18,042 nucleotides of DNA, from positions 1-18,042 of the forward strand of contig JAQCEB010000016.1 of NCBI GenBank assembly GCA_027729925.1, read 5' to 3'. This DNA comes from Actinomycetota bacterium (GTDB lineage Bacteria > Actinomycetota > Acidimicrobiia > Actinomarinales > Actinomarinaceae). Under the pieces are notes generated by a model that made no database searches, was not told where the DNA came from, and was given only the letters and a program-made list of their open reading frames with translations. The first letter of the stretch is position 1; each line of letters opens with the position of its first letter. Shown here piece by piece: positions 7,130 to 14,796 of the stretch. The position numbers and the translations under genes are program-made.

Positions 7130-7996
7130 TTATCCTGCTAAAGCTTCTGCTCCACCAACTATTTCAGAAATCTCTGTAGTAATCTCTGCTTGTCTAGCTT
7201 GATTACTTTGCCTAGACAAAATCTTAATAAGATCTTCTGCATTATCTGTTGCAGCTTTCATAGCCCTCATTCTTGAAGCATGTTCGGAAGTAGATGAGTT
7301 AAGCAATGCAGTAAAAATCGCAGCATTTGTGTAGTTAGGGATAATCTCATTTAATACTTCAGCTGCAGATGGTTCAAATGTATAGTTACCTTTAGTTTTT
7401 TCTTCTTCAGTGTTTAAATTTTCAAATGGTAATAACTGTTCAAAGACTGCTCTTTGAGTAATAGCAGATTTATATTCAGTATAAATAATTTCTATATGAT
7501 GAGTTTTACCAGTATTGTACTCTTCAACTAATGGGTTCATAATTGATAAAGCGTTCTCAAACTTTGGCTCGTCAGTTACACCTTCAAAAGAACTCTTTGG
7601 GTTAATACTTCTGTAATTAAAATAACCATCAGCTTTTTTCCCAACTGTTACAACTTGAACTTCTGCTCCATCAGCAAGATATTCATTTCTTCTAGATTCT
7701 GCAATTTTTAAAATATTGGAGTTATAAGCACCTGCTAGCCCTCTATCAGAAGTTATAACAACCAAAGTTACATTTTTTTTCCCTGAATAATCCGGTGGTT
7801 TTGGTAAGCTTCCAGAATTAGCTAGTTCTCTAATAATTTCACCCAAAATTCTGGAATAATTTTTAGATGTATTTAAACGCTGCTGAGCTTTTACTATTCT
7901 TGATGAAGCAATTAACTCCATAGCCCTAGTAATTTTTTTAGTAGACTTTACACTCTTGATTCGTCGATTAATTTTACGAAGTTCAGCACTTGCCAT
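7130..7996 (-). CDS. atpG: ATP synthase gamma subunit (rotor shaft)
   Basis: Central rotor shaft of F1, 288 aa, close to the usual 285-300. The N-terminal helix starts MASAELRKINRRIKSVKSTK and continues through TRAMELIASS, the most conserved gamma motif. The C-terminal helix includes RMRAMKAATDNAEDL and ends with ARQAEITTEISEIVGGAEAL. Together these form the antiparallel coiled coil inside the alpha/beta hexamer. The middle Rossmann-like domain holds VVITSDRGLAGAYNSN. It starts 3 bases after the atpA stop, with a distant GGAG and an AAGAAAG upstream. Nothing unusual is seen. Confidence 0.98.
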   Translation of the reverse strand: MASAELRKINRRIKSVKSTKKITRAMELIASSRIVKAQQRLNTSKNYSRILGEIIRELANSGSLPKPPDYSGKKNVTLVVITSDRGLAGAYNSNILKIAESRRNEYLADGAEVQVVTVGKKADGYFNYRSINPKSSFEGVTDEPKFENALSIMNPLVEEYNTGKTHHIEIIYTEYKSAITQRAVFEQLLPFENLNTEEEKTKGNYTFEPSAAEVLNEIIPNYTNAAIFTALLNSSTSEHASRMRAMKAATDNAEDLIKILSRQSNQARQAEITTEISEIVGGAEALAG

Positions 7997-7999
7997 TAG

Positions 8000-9511
8000 C
8001 TAGTCTTTCTTCTCCAATGTTTTGACAAATGCTTCAACAGCATCTTTTATTTCAGCTGGTAACTCACCTGTTGTTTTTATTGTGTTTAAAACTTCGGAAA
8101 ATCTAGTTTTTACAAACTCAATAAGTGCTGTTTCAGCTGCTGGTATATCAGCTGGATCTACTACGTCAAGAAATCCTTCTGTGACAGCATACAATGAAAG
8201 AACTTGTTCTTCCATTGGAACTGGTTTGTACTGCGGCTGTTTAAGAAGTTCAACAACTCTCCTACCTCTATCTAGTTGGGCTTGCGATGCAGCATCTAAA
8301 TCAGAGCCGAATTCTGCAAAAGCCTCTAATTCTCTAAACTGAGCTAAGTTAATTCTTAATGGTCCAGAGACTTTTTTCATAGCTTTTGTTTGTGCAGAAC
8401 CACCAACCCTAGAAACTGAAGTTCCAGGATTAACAGCAGGTCTGACTCCTGAGTAAAAAAGTTCAGATTCTAGATAAATTTGTCCATCAGTAATTGAGAT
8501 AACGTTAGTTGGAATAAAAGCAGAAACGTCGCCAGCTTTGGTTTCAATAATTGGTAGTCCAGTCAAGGAACCTCCGCCTAGCTCTTCACTAACTTTCGCA
8601 CATCTCTCCAATAAACGAGAGTGTAAGTAAAAGACATCGCCTGGATAAGCTTCTCTGCCAGGAGGTCTGCGTAACAATAATGAAATTTGTCGATATGCAA
8701 TTGCTTGTTTAGACAAGTCATCAAAAACGATTAAACCGTGCTGACCGTTATACATCCAATGTTGACCAATAGCAGATCCTGCATATGGTGCATACATCTG
8801 CAGTGCAGCTGCAGCAGATGCTGGAGCATTGACTATTACAGTTTTATGTAAGACACCGTGTTTTTCAAATTTTTCTACCACTTCTGCAACTGTTGAAGAT
8901 TTTTGACCAATTGCAACATAAATACATTTAACATCGGTATCTTTTTGGTTAATTATTGTATCAACAGCTACAGCAGTTTTACCAATTTGCCTATCGCCAA
9001 TAATTAGCTCTCTTTGACCTCTACCAATTGGAATCATTGAGTCAATTGCTTTAATTCCTGTTTGAAGTGGTTCTCCTACTGGTTGTCTTTCAACAACTGA
9101 AGGTGCTTGTAACTCAAGTCTTCTTCGTTCTGTAAACTCAATCGGTCCTTTACCATCAATAGGATTCCCTAGAGTATCAATTACCCTACCTAGAAATCCA
9201 TCACCAACGCCTATTGATAGCACTTCCCCTGTTTGTTTAACAGGCATACCTTCTTCAATATGATTAGAATCTCCCATCAACACAACACCAATTGAATCTT
9301 CTTCAAGGTTAAGTGCTACACCAACAAGACCTCCTGGAAACTCAAGAAGCTCTGAAGCCATAACATTTTCTAAACCTTTTACTCTTGCCACACCATCAGC
9401 AATAGCTGAGACATGGCCGACTACATCATCTTTAACAGAATCTTTCCAGTCACCTAATGATGTTTTCAGTGATTCTGAAATGGATTTTGCGTCAATATTA
9501 AGATCGCTCAT
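8000..9511 (-). CDS. atpA: ATP synthase alpha subunit
   Basis: Non-catalytic nucleotide-binding subunit of F1, 503 aa. The P-loop is GDRQIGKT (172-179). The FDDLSKQA segment and RRPPGREAYPGDVFYLHSR follow, and the arginine finger is Arg377 in SGVRPAVNPG. The N-terminal stretch binds delta and the C-terminal helices are complete. The ATG lies one base after the atpH stop and is preceded by AAAGGTAGG with close spacing, a reasonable ribosome binding site. Length and motifs are standard for a bacterial alpha subunit. Confidence 0.99.
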   Translation of the reverse strand: MSDLNIDAKSISESLKTSLGDWKDSVKDDVVGHVSAIADGVARVKGLENVMASELLEFPGGLVGVALNLEEDSIGVVLMGDSNHIEEGMPVKQTGEVLSIGVGDGFLGRVIDTLGNPIDGKGPIEFTERRRLELQAPSVVERQPVGEPLQTGIKAIDSMIPIGRGQRELIIGDRQIGKTAVAVDTIINQKDTDVKCIYVAIGQKSSTVAEVVEKFEKHGVLHKTVIVNAPASAAAALQMYAPYAGSAIGQHWMYNGQHGLIVFDDLSKQAIAYRQISLLLRRPPGREAYPGDVFYLHSRLLERCAKVSEELGGGSLTGLPIIETKAGDVSAFIPTNVISITDGQIYLESELFYSGVRPAVNPGTSVSRVGGSAQTKAMKKVSGPLRINLAQFRELEAFAEFGSDLDAASQAQLDRGRRVVELLKQPQYKPVPMEEQVLSLYAVTEGFLDVVDPADIPAAETALIEFVKTRFSEVLNTIKTTGELPAEIKDAVEAFVKTLEKKD

Positions 9512-9512
9512 T

Positions 9513-10040
9513 CTACCTACCTTTTAGTACAGTTTTAATATCTGAAAATTTTGAAGACAGAAGACCATCAAAAGTTCTCTCTCCTACACTTACACTTAAC
9601 CCACCAATTACAGATGGATTTACTTCCACACTTAACTCAACATCTGTGCCAAGTTTATTTTTTATAGCTAATTTTAATGCTTTTTGTGTGTTTTCATCTA
9701 ATTCAATTGCACTGACAACTTTAGCTAAAGAAGCGCCTCGCTTATTAGCAATAAAATTAGCAACATTTGATTGAATATCAGATAAATTATCAGCATAACC
9801 TTGAGAAATTGTAAGAGTAACTAAATCTATAGTAAGTGGTAACACTCTCGAATTTAAAAGGCTTTGAACAGCTTTTATTTTATTTTCTACTGGAATACCA
9901 AAATTTCTAAAAACATCTAAAGCATCAGAGCTTTCTGAAAGTGATTTGAAAACTTGGAGGATTTCGTTTTCAACTCTCTCTGAATCTTTAGATGAAGAGA
10001 TTATTTCGACTAAACCTTTTGAAAATAACTCAACTGACAT
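9513..10040 (-). CDS. atpH: ATP synthase delta subunit
   Basis: Peripheral-stalk subunit joining the top of alpha3beta3 to the b dimer, 175 aa. The N-terminal helical bundle is divergent and lacks the common RYAxAL opening. The C-terminal region carries the recognisable delta ending VNPSVIGGLSVSVGERTFDG at about 140-159, then LSSKFSDI. It is a free-standing delta with its own separate b subunit, unlike the b-delta fusion of mycobacteria. The start lies 8 bases after atpF with only a weak Shine-Dalgarno sequence. Position between atpF and atpA supports the assignment. Confidence 0.95.
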   Translation of the reverse strand: MSVELFSKGLVEIISSSKDSERVENEILQVFKSLSESSDALDVFRNFGIPVENKIKAVQSLLNSRVLPLTIDLVTLTISQGYADNLSDIQSNVANFIANKRGASLAKVVSAIELDENTQKALKLAIKNKLGTDVELSVEVNPSVIGGLSVSVGERTFDGLLSSKFSDIKTVLKGR

Positions 10041-10048
10041 TTTCTAAT

Positions 10049-10585
10049 TTATCCCATTTCCTTTATAAAATTATCAATTAATTTTTGCTGATCATCTTTT
10101 GACATTGATGATGCAACTTTTTGAGAAATTTGTAGTGAAAGTTCTGCGACTTCACCTTTCAAATCAGAAGCCAATCTTTCTTTTTCGGCTTCAGAATCAG
10201 CTTTTGCCTTCTCAACAATAGCGCTTGCTTCACTCTTAGCTTCAGCAAGTAATTCTTCTTTAATTTTTTCAGCAGCAGCTTTGCCTTCATCAATAATTTT
10301 TTGAACTTCAGCATCAGCATTTGCAATAATTTTGTCATATTCAGCTTTTGATTTTTCAGCTTCTACTTTTGTGTTTTCAGCTTCTTGAATCTGACCTTCG
10401 ATTGCAGCAGCTCTGTTTTCCAAAGTTACATTTAATGCAGGTAGTGCCCATTTCCAAATAAAGAAAAATACTACTGAAAATGCAGCAACACCAGCAACAA
10501 GTTCAGAAGTTGCAGGAAGAAGTAGATCTAAACCTGAGCTAGATTCTTCAGCCTCTGCGAACAAATTTTCTAAATTTAAAATCAC
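10049..10585 (-). CDS. atpF: ATP synthase b subunit (GTG start)
   Basis: Peripheral-stalk b subunit, 178 aa. An amphipathic N-terminal stretch is followed by one membrane helix (about 28-48, AGVAAFSVVFFFIWKWALPA). A long alanine-, lysine- and glutamate-rich helix (about 52-160) then forms the right-handed coiled-coil dimer that reaches up to delta. The start codon is GTG (10583-10585), preceded by TAGGAG at six-base spacing, which overlaps the atpE stop codon; no better start is nearby. Only one b-type gene is present, so the stalk is expected to be a homodimer. Confidence 0.96.
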   Translation of the reverse strand: MILNLENLFAEAEESSSGLDLLLPATSELVAGVAAFSVVFFFIWKWALPALNVTLENRAAAIEGQIQEAENTKVEAEKSKAEYDKIIANADAEVQKIIDEGKAAAEKIKEELLAEAKSEASAIVEKAKADSEAEKERLASDLKGEVAELSLQISQKVASSMSKDDQQKLIDNFIKEMG

Positions 10586-10594
10586 TTTTTACTC

Positions 10595-10798
10595 CTATAC
10601 CAAAAAGAATAAAACGAAACCAATTAGTGCTAGTGCTTCGGTAAATGCTATACCTAAGAACATTGTTGTTCTTACCATACCAGCAGCTTCTGGTTGTCTT
10701 GCCATCGCTTGTACAGCATTACCAGCAATGAGACCAATTCCAACACCAGGTCCAATCGCAGCTAATCCGTATCCTATTAACGCGTATGCAGCTTCCAT
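10595..10798 (-). CDS. atpE: ATP synthase c subunit (rotor ring)
   Basis: A 67-aa hairpin of two membrane helices. Helix 1 carries the packing motif GPGVGIG (16-22), the polar loop is ARQPE (33-37), and helix 2 holds the essential carboxylate Glu54 in FTEALALIG. I do not see the extra Gln/Ser ligands typical of sodium-binding rings, so proton coupling is the likelier reading. The ATG is preceded by AAGGAGGA about three bases upstream, the strongest Shine-Dalgarno sequence in this operon. That fits the need to make about 10 or more copies per complex. It lies 15 bases after atpB. Confidence 0.98.
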   Translation of the reverse strand: MEAAYALIGYGLAAIGPGVGIGLIAGNAVQAMARQPEAAGMVRTTMFLGIAFTEALALIGFVLFFLV

Positions 10799-10813
10799 TT
10801 TCCTCCTTATTAA

Positions 10814-11620
10814 TTAATGCTCTGGATGCAGAGACGTTTGTATATACACAGCAGACAACAAAGTAAATATGTATGCCTGCAAAATTGAAACTATTAATTC
10901 AAATCCGTAAATTAAAAGGCCTAAAGTAAACCATGCAATACCTACAGGTGCCTTAGAAATTATATATTCTGAAACTCCAGGTTGAACAATAAAGAAGTAC
11001 CCTGATGCTAATAATAAACTCAACATAACATGGCCAGCCACTAAATTTGCAAAGAGTCGGACTGCCAAACTAAATGGTCTAACAAGTAAAACAGAAATTA
11101 ACTCAATTACACCAACTAGAGGTTTTAGAGCTGTTGGAACACCTGAAGGCCAAACAAGATGGGTTATGTACCCAAATCCTTGTTCTCTAACGCCAACAAA
11201 CACAAATATAAAGTAAGTAACAAGACTCAAAAATAATGGTATAGCCATTCTTGAAGTAATAGGAAAATTGATAAATGGTGCTACTTCAAATAAATTTCCA
11301 AATAAAATAAACAAAAAGATCGATAATAAATATGGTGTAAACCTCTCTCCACCTCTTCCAATAACACCAACAGCAATCTCATCTTTTACCAATGAAAAAA
11401 TTGTTTCTACAACTGATTGGAGTTTACCTGGAACAACTGATTTCTTTCGTAAGCCAAAAAAGACTAGTACTACAGGGATAAGTGCTGCAAGAACAATTAA
11501 AATTTCAGTTCTTGAAATTTGAGTTCCAGCAAAATTTCCAAATTCAAAAAGGTCTTTTACGTTTGCTGGTTTACAAACAACTTCATTTATAAAGTCACAA
11601 GTCTCTGCTGCGGTTATCAT
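10814..11620 (-). CDS. atpB: ATP synthase a subunit (proton channel)
   Basis: Membrane stator subunit that forms the proton half-channels beside the c-ring, 268 aa with five to six membrane segments. The key Arg188 is in RPFSLAVRLFANLVAGH, the invariant arginine opposite the c-ring carboxylate. The last helix, ELIVSILQAYIFTLLSAVYI (241-260), contains the conserved Gln248. The N-terminal 30 residues are unusual in carrying two cysteines (8 and 16). Its start lies 26 bases inside the end of the preceding atpI-like gene and no good Shine-Dalgarno sequence is visible, so it probably relies on translational coupling. Confidence 0.98.
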   Translation of the reverse strand: MITAAETCDFINEVVCKPANVKDLFEFGNFAGTQISRTEILIVLAALIPVVLVFFGLRKKSVVPGKLQSVVETIFSLVKDEIAVGVIGRGGERFTPYLLSIFLFILFGNLFEVAPFINFPITSRMAIPLFLSLVTYFIFVFVGVREQGFGYITHLVWPSGVPTALKPLVGVIELISVLLVRPFSLAVRLFANLVAGHVMLSLLLASGYFFIVQPGVSEYIISKAPVGIAWFTLGLLIYGFELIVSILQAYIFTLLSAVYIQTSLHPEH

Positions 11621-12008
11621 TTGCCCAATCTAAATCTATGTCTTTTCTCTTAATTACCATAGCCATTTCTATAAATAACATGGCTAAAAACACAATTGGC
11701 ACTGTCAAAGACATTGCCAAACTATCAATAGGATAAATGTTTTTAAAAAATAAGAGAAGCCCAAAAATGAAAATTAATCTGAAGAAATAGCCAAAAAGTG
11801 CAGCAAAATAATAAAAATTTAAAGAAATTTTTGCAGCGTAAGACATTATGAATGCACCAAGATAAAACCCCATTGCAACAATTATTCCTGATATTAAAGA
11901 AGTTAAGAAAGAATCTGTAGATTTAATCAAGAATAAGATTGGAACCAATAAATAAATCGGTGCTGCTCTGAAAAGCATTCTTTTTGCTAATGCAATTTCT
12001 ACATTCAC
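11595..12008 (-). CDS. AtpI-like small membrane protein of the ATP synthase operon
   Basis: A 137-aa protein with four predicted membrane helices (about 11-28, 33-55, 64-88 and 98-119) and a short charged tail (DLDWANDNRSRDL). An Arg lies within helix 3 (FFRLIF). Position just before atpB and the topology fit the ATP synthase I family, whose members help assemble the c-ring or transport Mg2+/Ca2+. Sequence is poorly conserved in that family, so the call leans on context. The start codon is GTG, overlapping the previous stop as GTGA, with AAGAAG nearby. The 3' end overlaps atpB by 26 bases. Confidence 0.75.
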   Translation of the reverse strand: MNVEIALAKRMLFRAAPIYLLVPILFLIKSTDSFLTSLISGIIVAMGFYLGAFIMSYAAKISLNFYYFAALFGYFFRLIFIFGLLLFFKNIYPIDSLAMSLTVPIVFLAMLFIEMAMVIKRKDIDLDWANDNRSRDL

Positions 12009-12214
12009 TTATTCTTCTTTTCCATTTTTTCAGAGTATTTCCACATTCTTCTATACCCATCGTATATACCAACTAAAACAAAAATAATTACTGGAATTGG
12101 TTTGTATCCAATAAAATTTTGAATAATTAAACCAACAATTAGTCCACTAATAATAGATGTTGAAAAAGAAGACACAGGTCCATACTCTTCAAGTGAAAAT
12201 TTAGAATTAGCCAT
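12005..12214 (-). CDS. AtpZ-like two-helix membrane protein (AtpZ/AtpI family)
   Basis: A 69-aa protein with two membrane helices (about 17-34 and 39-55). They carry glycine-rich packing segments and an ending, GIYDGYRRMWKY, that resembles the conserved GxxxGxxxxxR region of the AtpZ/F0F1-ATPase gene 1 family. A basic tail (KMEKKNK) follows. It is placed directly before the AtpI-like gene, as in other atp operons where AtpZ and AtpI act together. Its ATG lies 8 bases inside the end of glyA and has no Shine-Dalgarno sequence, so it is probably coupled to glyA. The call rests on both motif and position. Confidence 0.7.
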   Translation of the reverse strand: MANSKFSLEEYGPVSSFSTSIISGLIVGLIIQNFIGYKPIPVIIFVLVGIYDGYRRMWKYSEKMEKKNK

Positions 12215-13469
12215 ATGGTTGAAAAGATTTTGCTAATACTTTTACTTCATTTTCTAAATTTTGCAATTTCTTTTCATCAGATCTATTTTTTAAAATTTCT
12301 GTGATGAAGAATCCAACTTTTCTAAGCTCTTCCTCTTTCATACCACAGGTTGTAACTCCAGGTGTTCCCATTCTTATTCCGGAAGTTATAAACGGTGACC
12401 TTGGATCAAAAGGTATTGCATTCCTATTTAAAGTTATACCTATGCTGTTCAATAAAATTCCTGCTTCTTTACCAGTTAAGTCATCATCTACACTTCTTGT
12501 ATCAACAAGTACGATGTGGTTTGTTGTGCCACCACTAACAACTCTTAAACCTTGTTCTTTAAACGAATCAGATAAAGCAATCGCATTATTTACAATTTGT
12601 TGAGAATATTGTTGAAACTCTTCTGTTAAAGCTTCTTTAAAGCAAACTGCCTTTGCAGCAATTTGATTATTTAAAGGACCACCTTGTGCTCCAGGAAACG
12701 TGTATTTATCAATATCTTTTGCATACTCTTCCTTGCAAAGAATTAATCCACCTCTTGGACCTCTTAAAGCTTTGTGTGTTGTGGCTGTAACTACATCTGC
12801 ATATTCAACAGGATTATCTAGTACTTTTCCGGCTACAAGTCCTATAAAATGAGCTGCATCGACCATGAATTTAGCACCAACTTCATCTGCAATTTCTTTA
12901 AACCTTTTAAAGTCAAGAGGTTGAGAATATGATGAGTAACCAGCAACAATAAGTTTTGGTTTATGTTCTATAGCCATTTCATAGACATTTTCCATATTGA
13001 TGAGTTCAGTCTCTGGGTCAAGTCCGTATCCCACAAAATTATAAACTTGGCCAGAGAAATTTACTGGGGAACCATGTGTTAGATGTCCTCCTTGATCTAA
13101 AGACATTCCAAGTACAGTATCACCAGGTTTGATAAGTGCTAAATAAGCGGCCATATTTGCAGATGAACCCGAGTGAGGTTGAACATTGGCATGTTCTGCA
13201 TTAAAAAGGTTGCAGGCACGGTCAATAGCTAGTTGCTCGATTTGATCAATTATTTCACATCCCTCGTAATATCTTCTTCCTGGTACACCTTCTGAATACT
13301 TGTTAGTCAATACTGAACCAGAAGCTTCCATGACTGCTTTAGAAGCAAAGTTTTCTGATGCAATGAGATGAATGTGTGTATTTTGTCTATTTAAATCAGC
13401 TTCAATTAATTCACTTATTTCAACATCTGCTGTTGATAGATTTTCTTGAGAAGCACCAGTTTTAGACAT
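12207..13469 (-). CDS. glyA: Serine hydroxymethyltransferase
   Basis: PLP enzyme converting serine and tetrahydrofolate to glycine and 5,10-methylene-tetrahydrofolate in the cytosol, 420 aa, a normal length. Visible motifs are LIASENFAS (35-43), NKYSEGVPGRRYYEG (56-70), VDAAHFIG (203-210, with the PLP-facing Asp204 and His207), TTHKALRGPRGG (230-241, Schiff-base Lys233) and IRMGTPGVTTCGM near the C-terminus. The start ATG has no Shine-Dalgarno sequence and lies 9 bases after the tsaC/sua5 stop. No other Met offers a better start. The 3' end overlaps the AtpZ-like gene by 8 bases, tying one-carbon metabolism to the ATP synthase transcript. Confidence 0.98.
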   Translation of the reverse strand: MSKTGASQENLSTADVEISELIEADLNRQNTHIHLIASENFASKAVMEASGSVLTNKYSEGVPGRRYYEGCEIIDQIEQLAIDRACNLFNAEHANVQPHSGSSANMAAYLALIKPGDTVLGMSLDQGGHLTHGSPVNFSGQVYNFVGYGLDPETELINMENVYEMAIEHKPKLIVAGYSSYSQPLDFKRFKEIADEVGAKFMVDAAHFIGLVAGKVLDNPVEYADVVTATTHKALRGPRGGLILCKEEYAKDIDKYTFPGAQGGPLNNQIAAKAVCFKEALTEEFQQYSQQIVNNAIALSDSFKEQGLRVVSGGTTNHIVLVDTRSVDDDLTGKEAGILLNSIGITLNRNAIPFDPRSPFITSGIRMGTPGVTTCGMKEEELRKVGFFITEILKNRSDEKKLQNLENEVKVLAKSFQPYG

Positions 13470-13478
13470 AATTATATA

Positions 13479-14060
13479 TTAACAGTAACTTGGTGGCCAT
13501 TTAAGTGGCCCTTCTCTTAATATTTCCCATTCATCTTTAGTAAAATCTACAATTGTTGAGCCACTACCTAGTACTGACTCACCTTCGAGATAATATGCAA
13601 TCTTTGAGCCGAACTCATTTTTCGCATCTATATTGTTTAATATATTTTCATTTCCAGAAATATTTGCACTGGTAACAGCTAATGGCCCAGTATTTTTCAA
13701 CAGTTCGATAGCTATGTCATTATCGGGAACTCTGATGCCAATTGTTAATGGATTGTTTGTTCCAACACCATTTGCAAATTTTGCTTTAGTTTCAACAATG
13801 ATAGTTAAAGGTCCTGGCCAGTATAGTTCTACAACATCTGGAATCTTAGAAACAACACCTAATTTACTTATTTCCTCATACGAACTGATTAACAATGAAA
13901 GTGGTTTGTCTAAACTTCGCTCCTTTAATTCAAAAATTTTATCTACTGCACTTTGTGAGAAGGGGTCCACTCCTATTCCATAAACTGTTTCAGTAGGAAT
14001 TCCAATAATTTTTCCTTCTTTAACTGCATTGATTGCATCGCCAATACTATTTTTTAGCAA
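13479..14060 (-). CDS. tsaC: L-threonylcarbamoyladenylate synthase (TsaC/Sua5, short form)
   Basis: Makes threonylcarbamoyl-AMP from threonine, bicarbonate and ATP for the t6A modification of ANN-decoding tRNAs. The YrdC fold is shown by PTETVYG (22-28), KERSLDKPLSLLI (46-58), WPGPLT (81-86), SANISG (131-136) and GSGSTIVD (165-172). At 193 aa it lacks the extra C-terminal Sua5 domain. The start is TTG (14058-14060), with GATAGG about seven bases upstream. No ATG or GTG occurs in frame before the PTETVYG motif. The start lies 14 bases inside the end of prmC. The prfA-prmC-tsaC order is common in bacteria. Confidence 0.92.
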   Translation of the reverse strand: MLKNSIGDAINAVKEGKIIGIPTETVYGIGVDPFSQSAVDKIFELKERSLDKPLSLLISSYEEISKLGVVSKIPDVVELYWPGPLTIIVETKAKFANGVGTNNPLTIGIRVPDNDIAIELLKNTGPLAVTSANISGNENILNNIDAKNEFGSKIAYYLEGESVLGSGSTIVDFTKDEWEILREGPLKWPPSYC

Positions 14061-14796
14061 TTATGTACCTATCTCTTTCAACCAGATCTTTAACTAATTT
14101 TACCTCCGACCAGGTAGATAACCTACTTACTATATGATGAGCATGTGATTCATCAACCTCTAAGAATAGAGTTGTATTTTCAAAATTTTTATCTTCAATT
14201 TGTGTAATCAATTTATTAATGTACAGCATTCCATCTGTACCGCCGTCTAGAGCTAGTAATGGCTCAAACTCAATAACTTCTTTATCCAAAGATGAAAGTG
14301 TAGAAGTAGGAATGTATGGTAAATTGGCAACAATTACATCAAAATCTGTAGACGTAACATTTTCCAATAAATCAGATTGGTAAAGATTAATTTCTAAGTT
14401 ATTGACTAAAGAGTTTTCATTAGCTAAAGACAGTGCTTCGTCAGAAATATCAATTGCATCAACAGCTGCATCGGGAAATAACTTTTTTAACATTAACGCA
14501 ATACAGCCTGAACCTGTACCAACATCTATGATCTTTTGAGGGTTGCTACTTCGTTCTTTAATTAATTCAACGAGATATTCAGTTTCTGGTCTTGGTATTA
14601 AAGCTCTTGAATCTACATTAATTTGAATACTATAAAAAGGTATATATTCTTCGATGTATTGGAGTGGTTCATGATTGAGTCTTCGAGTAAGCAAGCCCGA
14701 GTATACTTCTCCATAATCTTCTTGGTTCCCTACAATCTCTTTAGCTTTTTCACGAAGTCTTGCTAATTCATGTTCTGGAAGTGACTTAAGCTCCAT
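14047..14796 (-). CDS. prmC: Release factor glutamine methyltransferase PrmC
   Basis: SAM-dependent enzyme that N5-methylates the Gln of the GGQ motif of release factors. The SAM-binding loop is DVGTGSG (91-97) and the IPRPETE segment is at 67-73. The catalytic NPPY tetrapeptide appears as NLPY (158-161), followed by IPTSTL. EFEPLLALDGGTDG (166-179) is also typical. At 249 aa it is about 25-30 residues shorter than usual, all from the N-terminal substrate-binding helices; QYI of that domain is at 46-48. The start overlaps the prfA stop as TAATG, so enzyme and substrate are made together. Confidence 0.93.
   Translation of the reverse strand: MELKSLPEHELARLREKAKEIVGNQEDYGEVYSGLLTRRLNHEPLQYIEEYIPFYSIQINVDSRALIPRPETEYLVELIKERSSNPQKIIDVGTGSGCIALMLKKLFPDAAVDAIDISDEALSLANENSLVNNLEINLYQSDLLENVTSTDFDVIVANLPYIPTSTLSSLDKEVIEFEPLLALDGGTDGMLYINKLITQIEDKNFENTTLFLEVDESHAHHIVSRLSTWSEVKLVKDLVERDRYIIAKK

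Noticed and set aside
8022..8342. 106-aa open frame on the plus strand inside atpA
   Set aside because: It is antisense to a conserved coding region, Ser/Thr/Ala-rich as expected for a mirror frame, and has no recognisable domain.
8790..8825. Cluster of CTGCAG/CAGCTG palindromes in atpA
   Set aside because: It is explained by a run of alanine codons in the ASAAAALQM segment of the alpha subunit.
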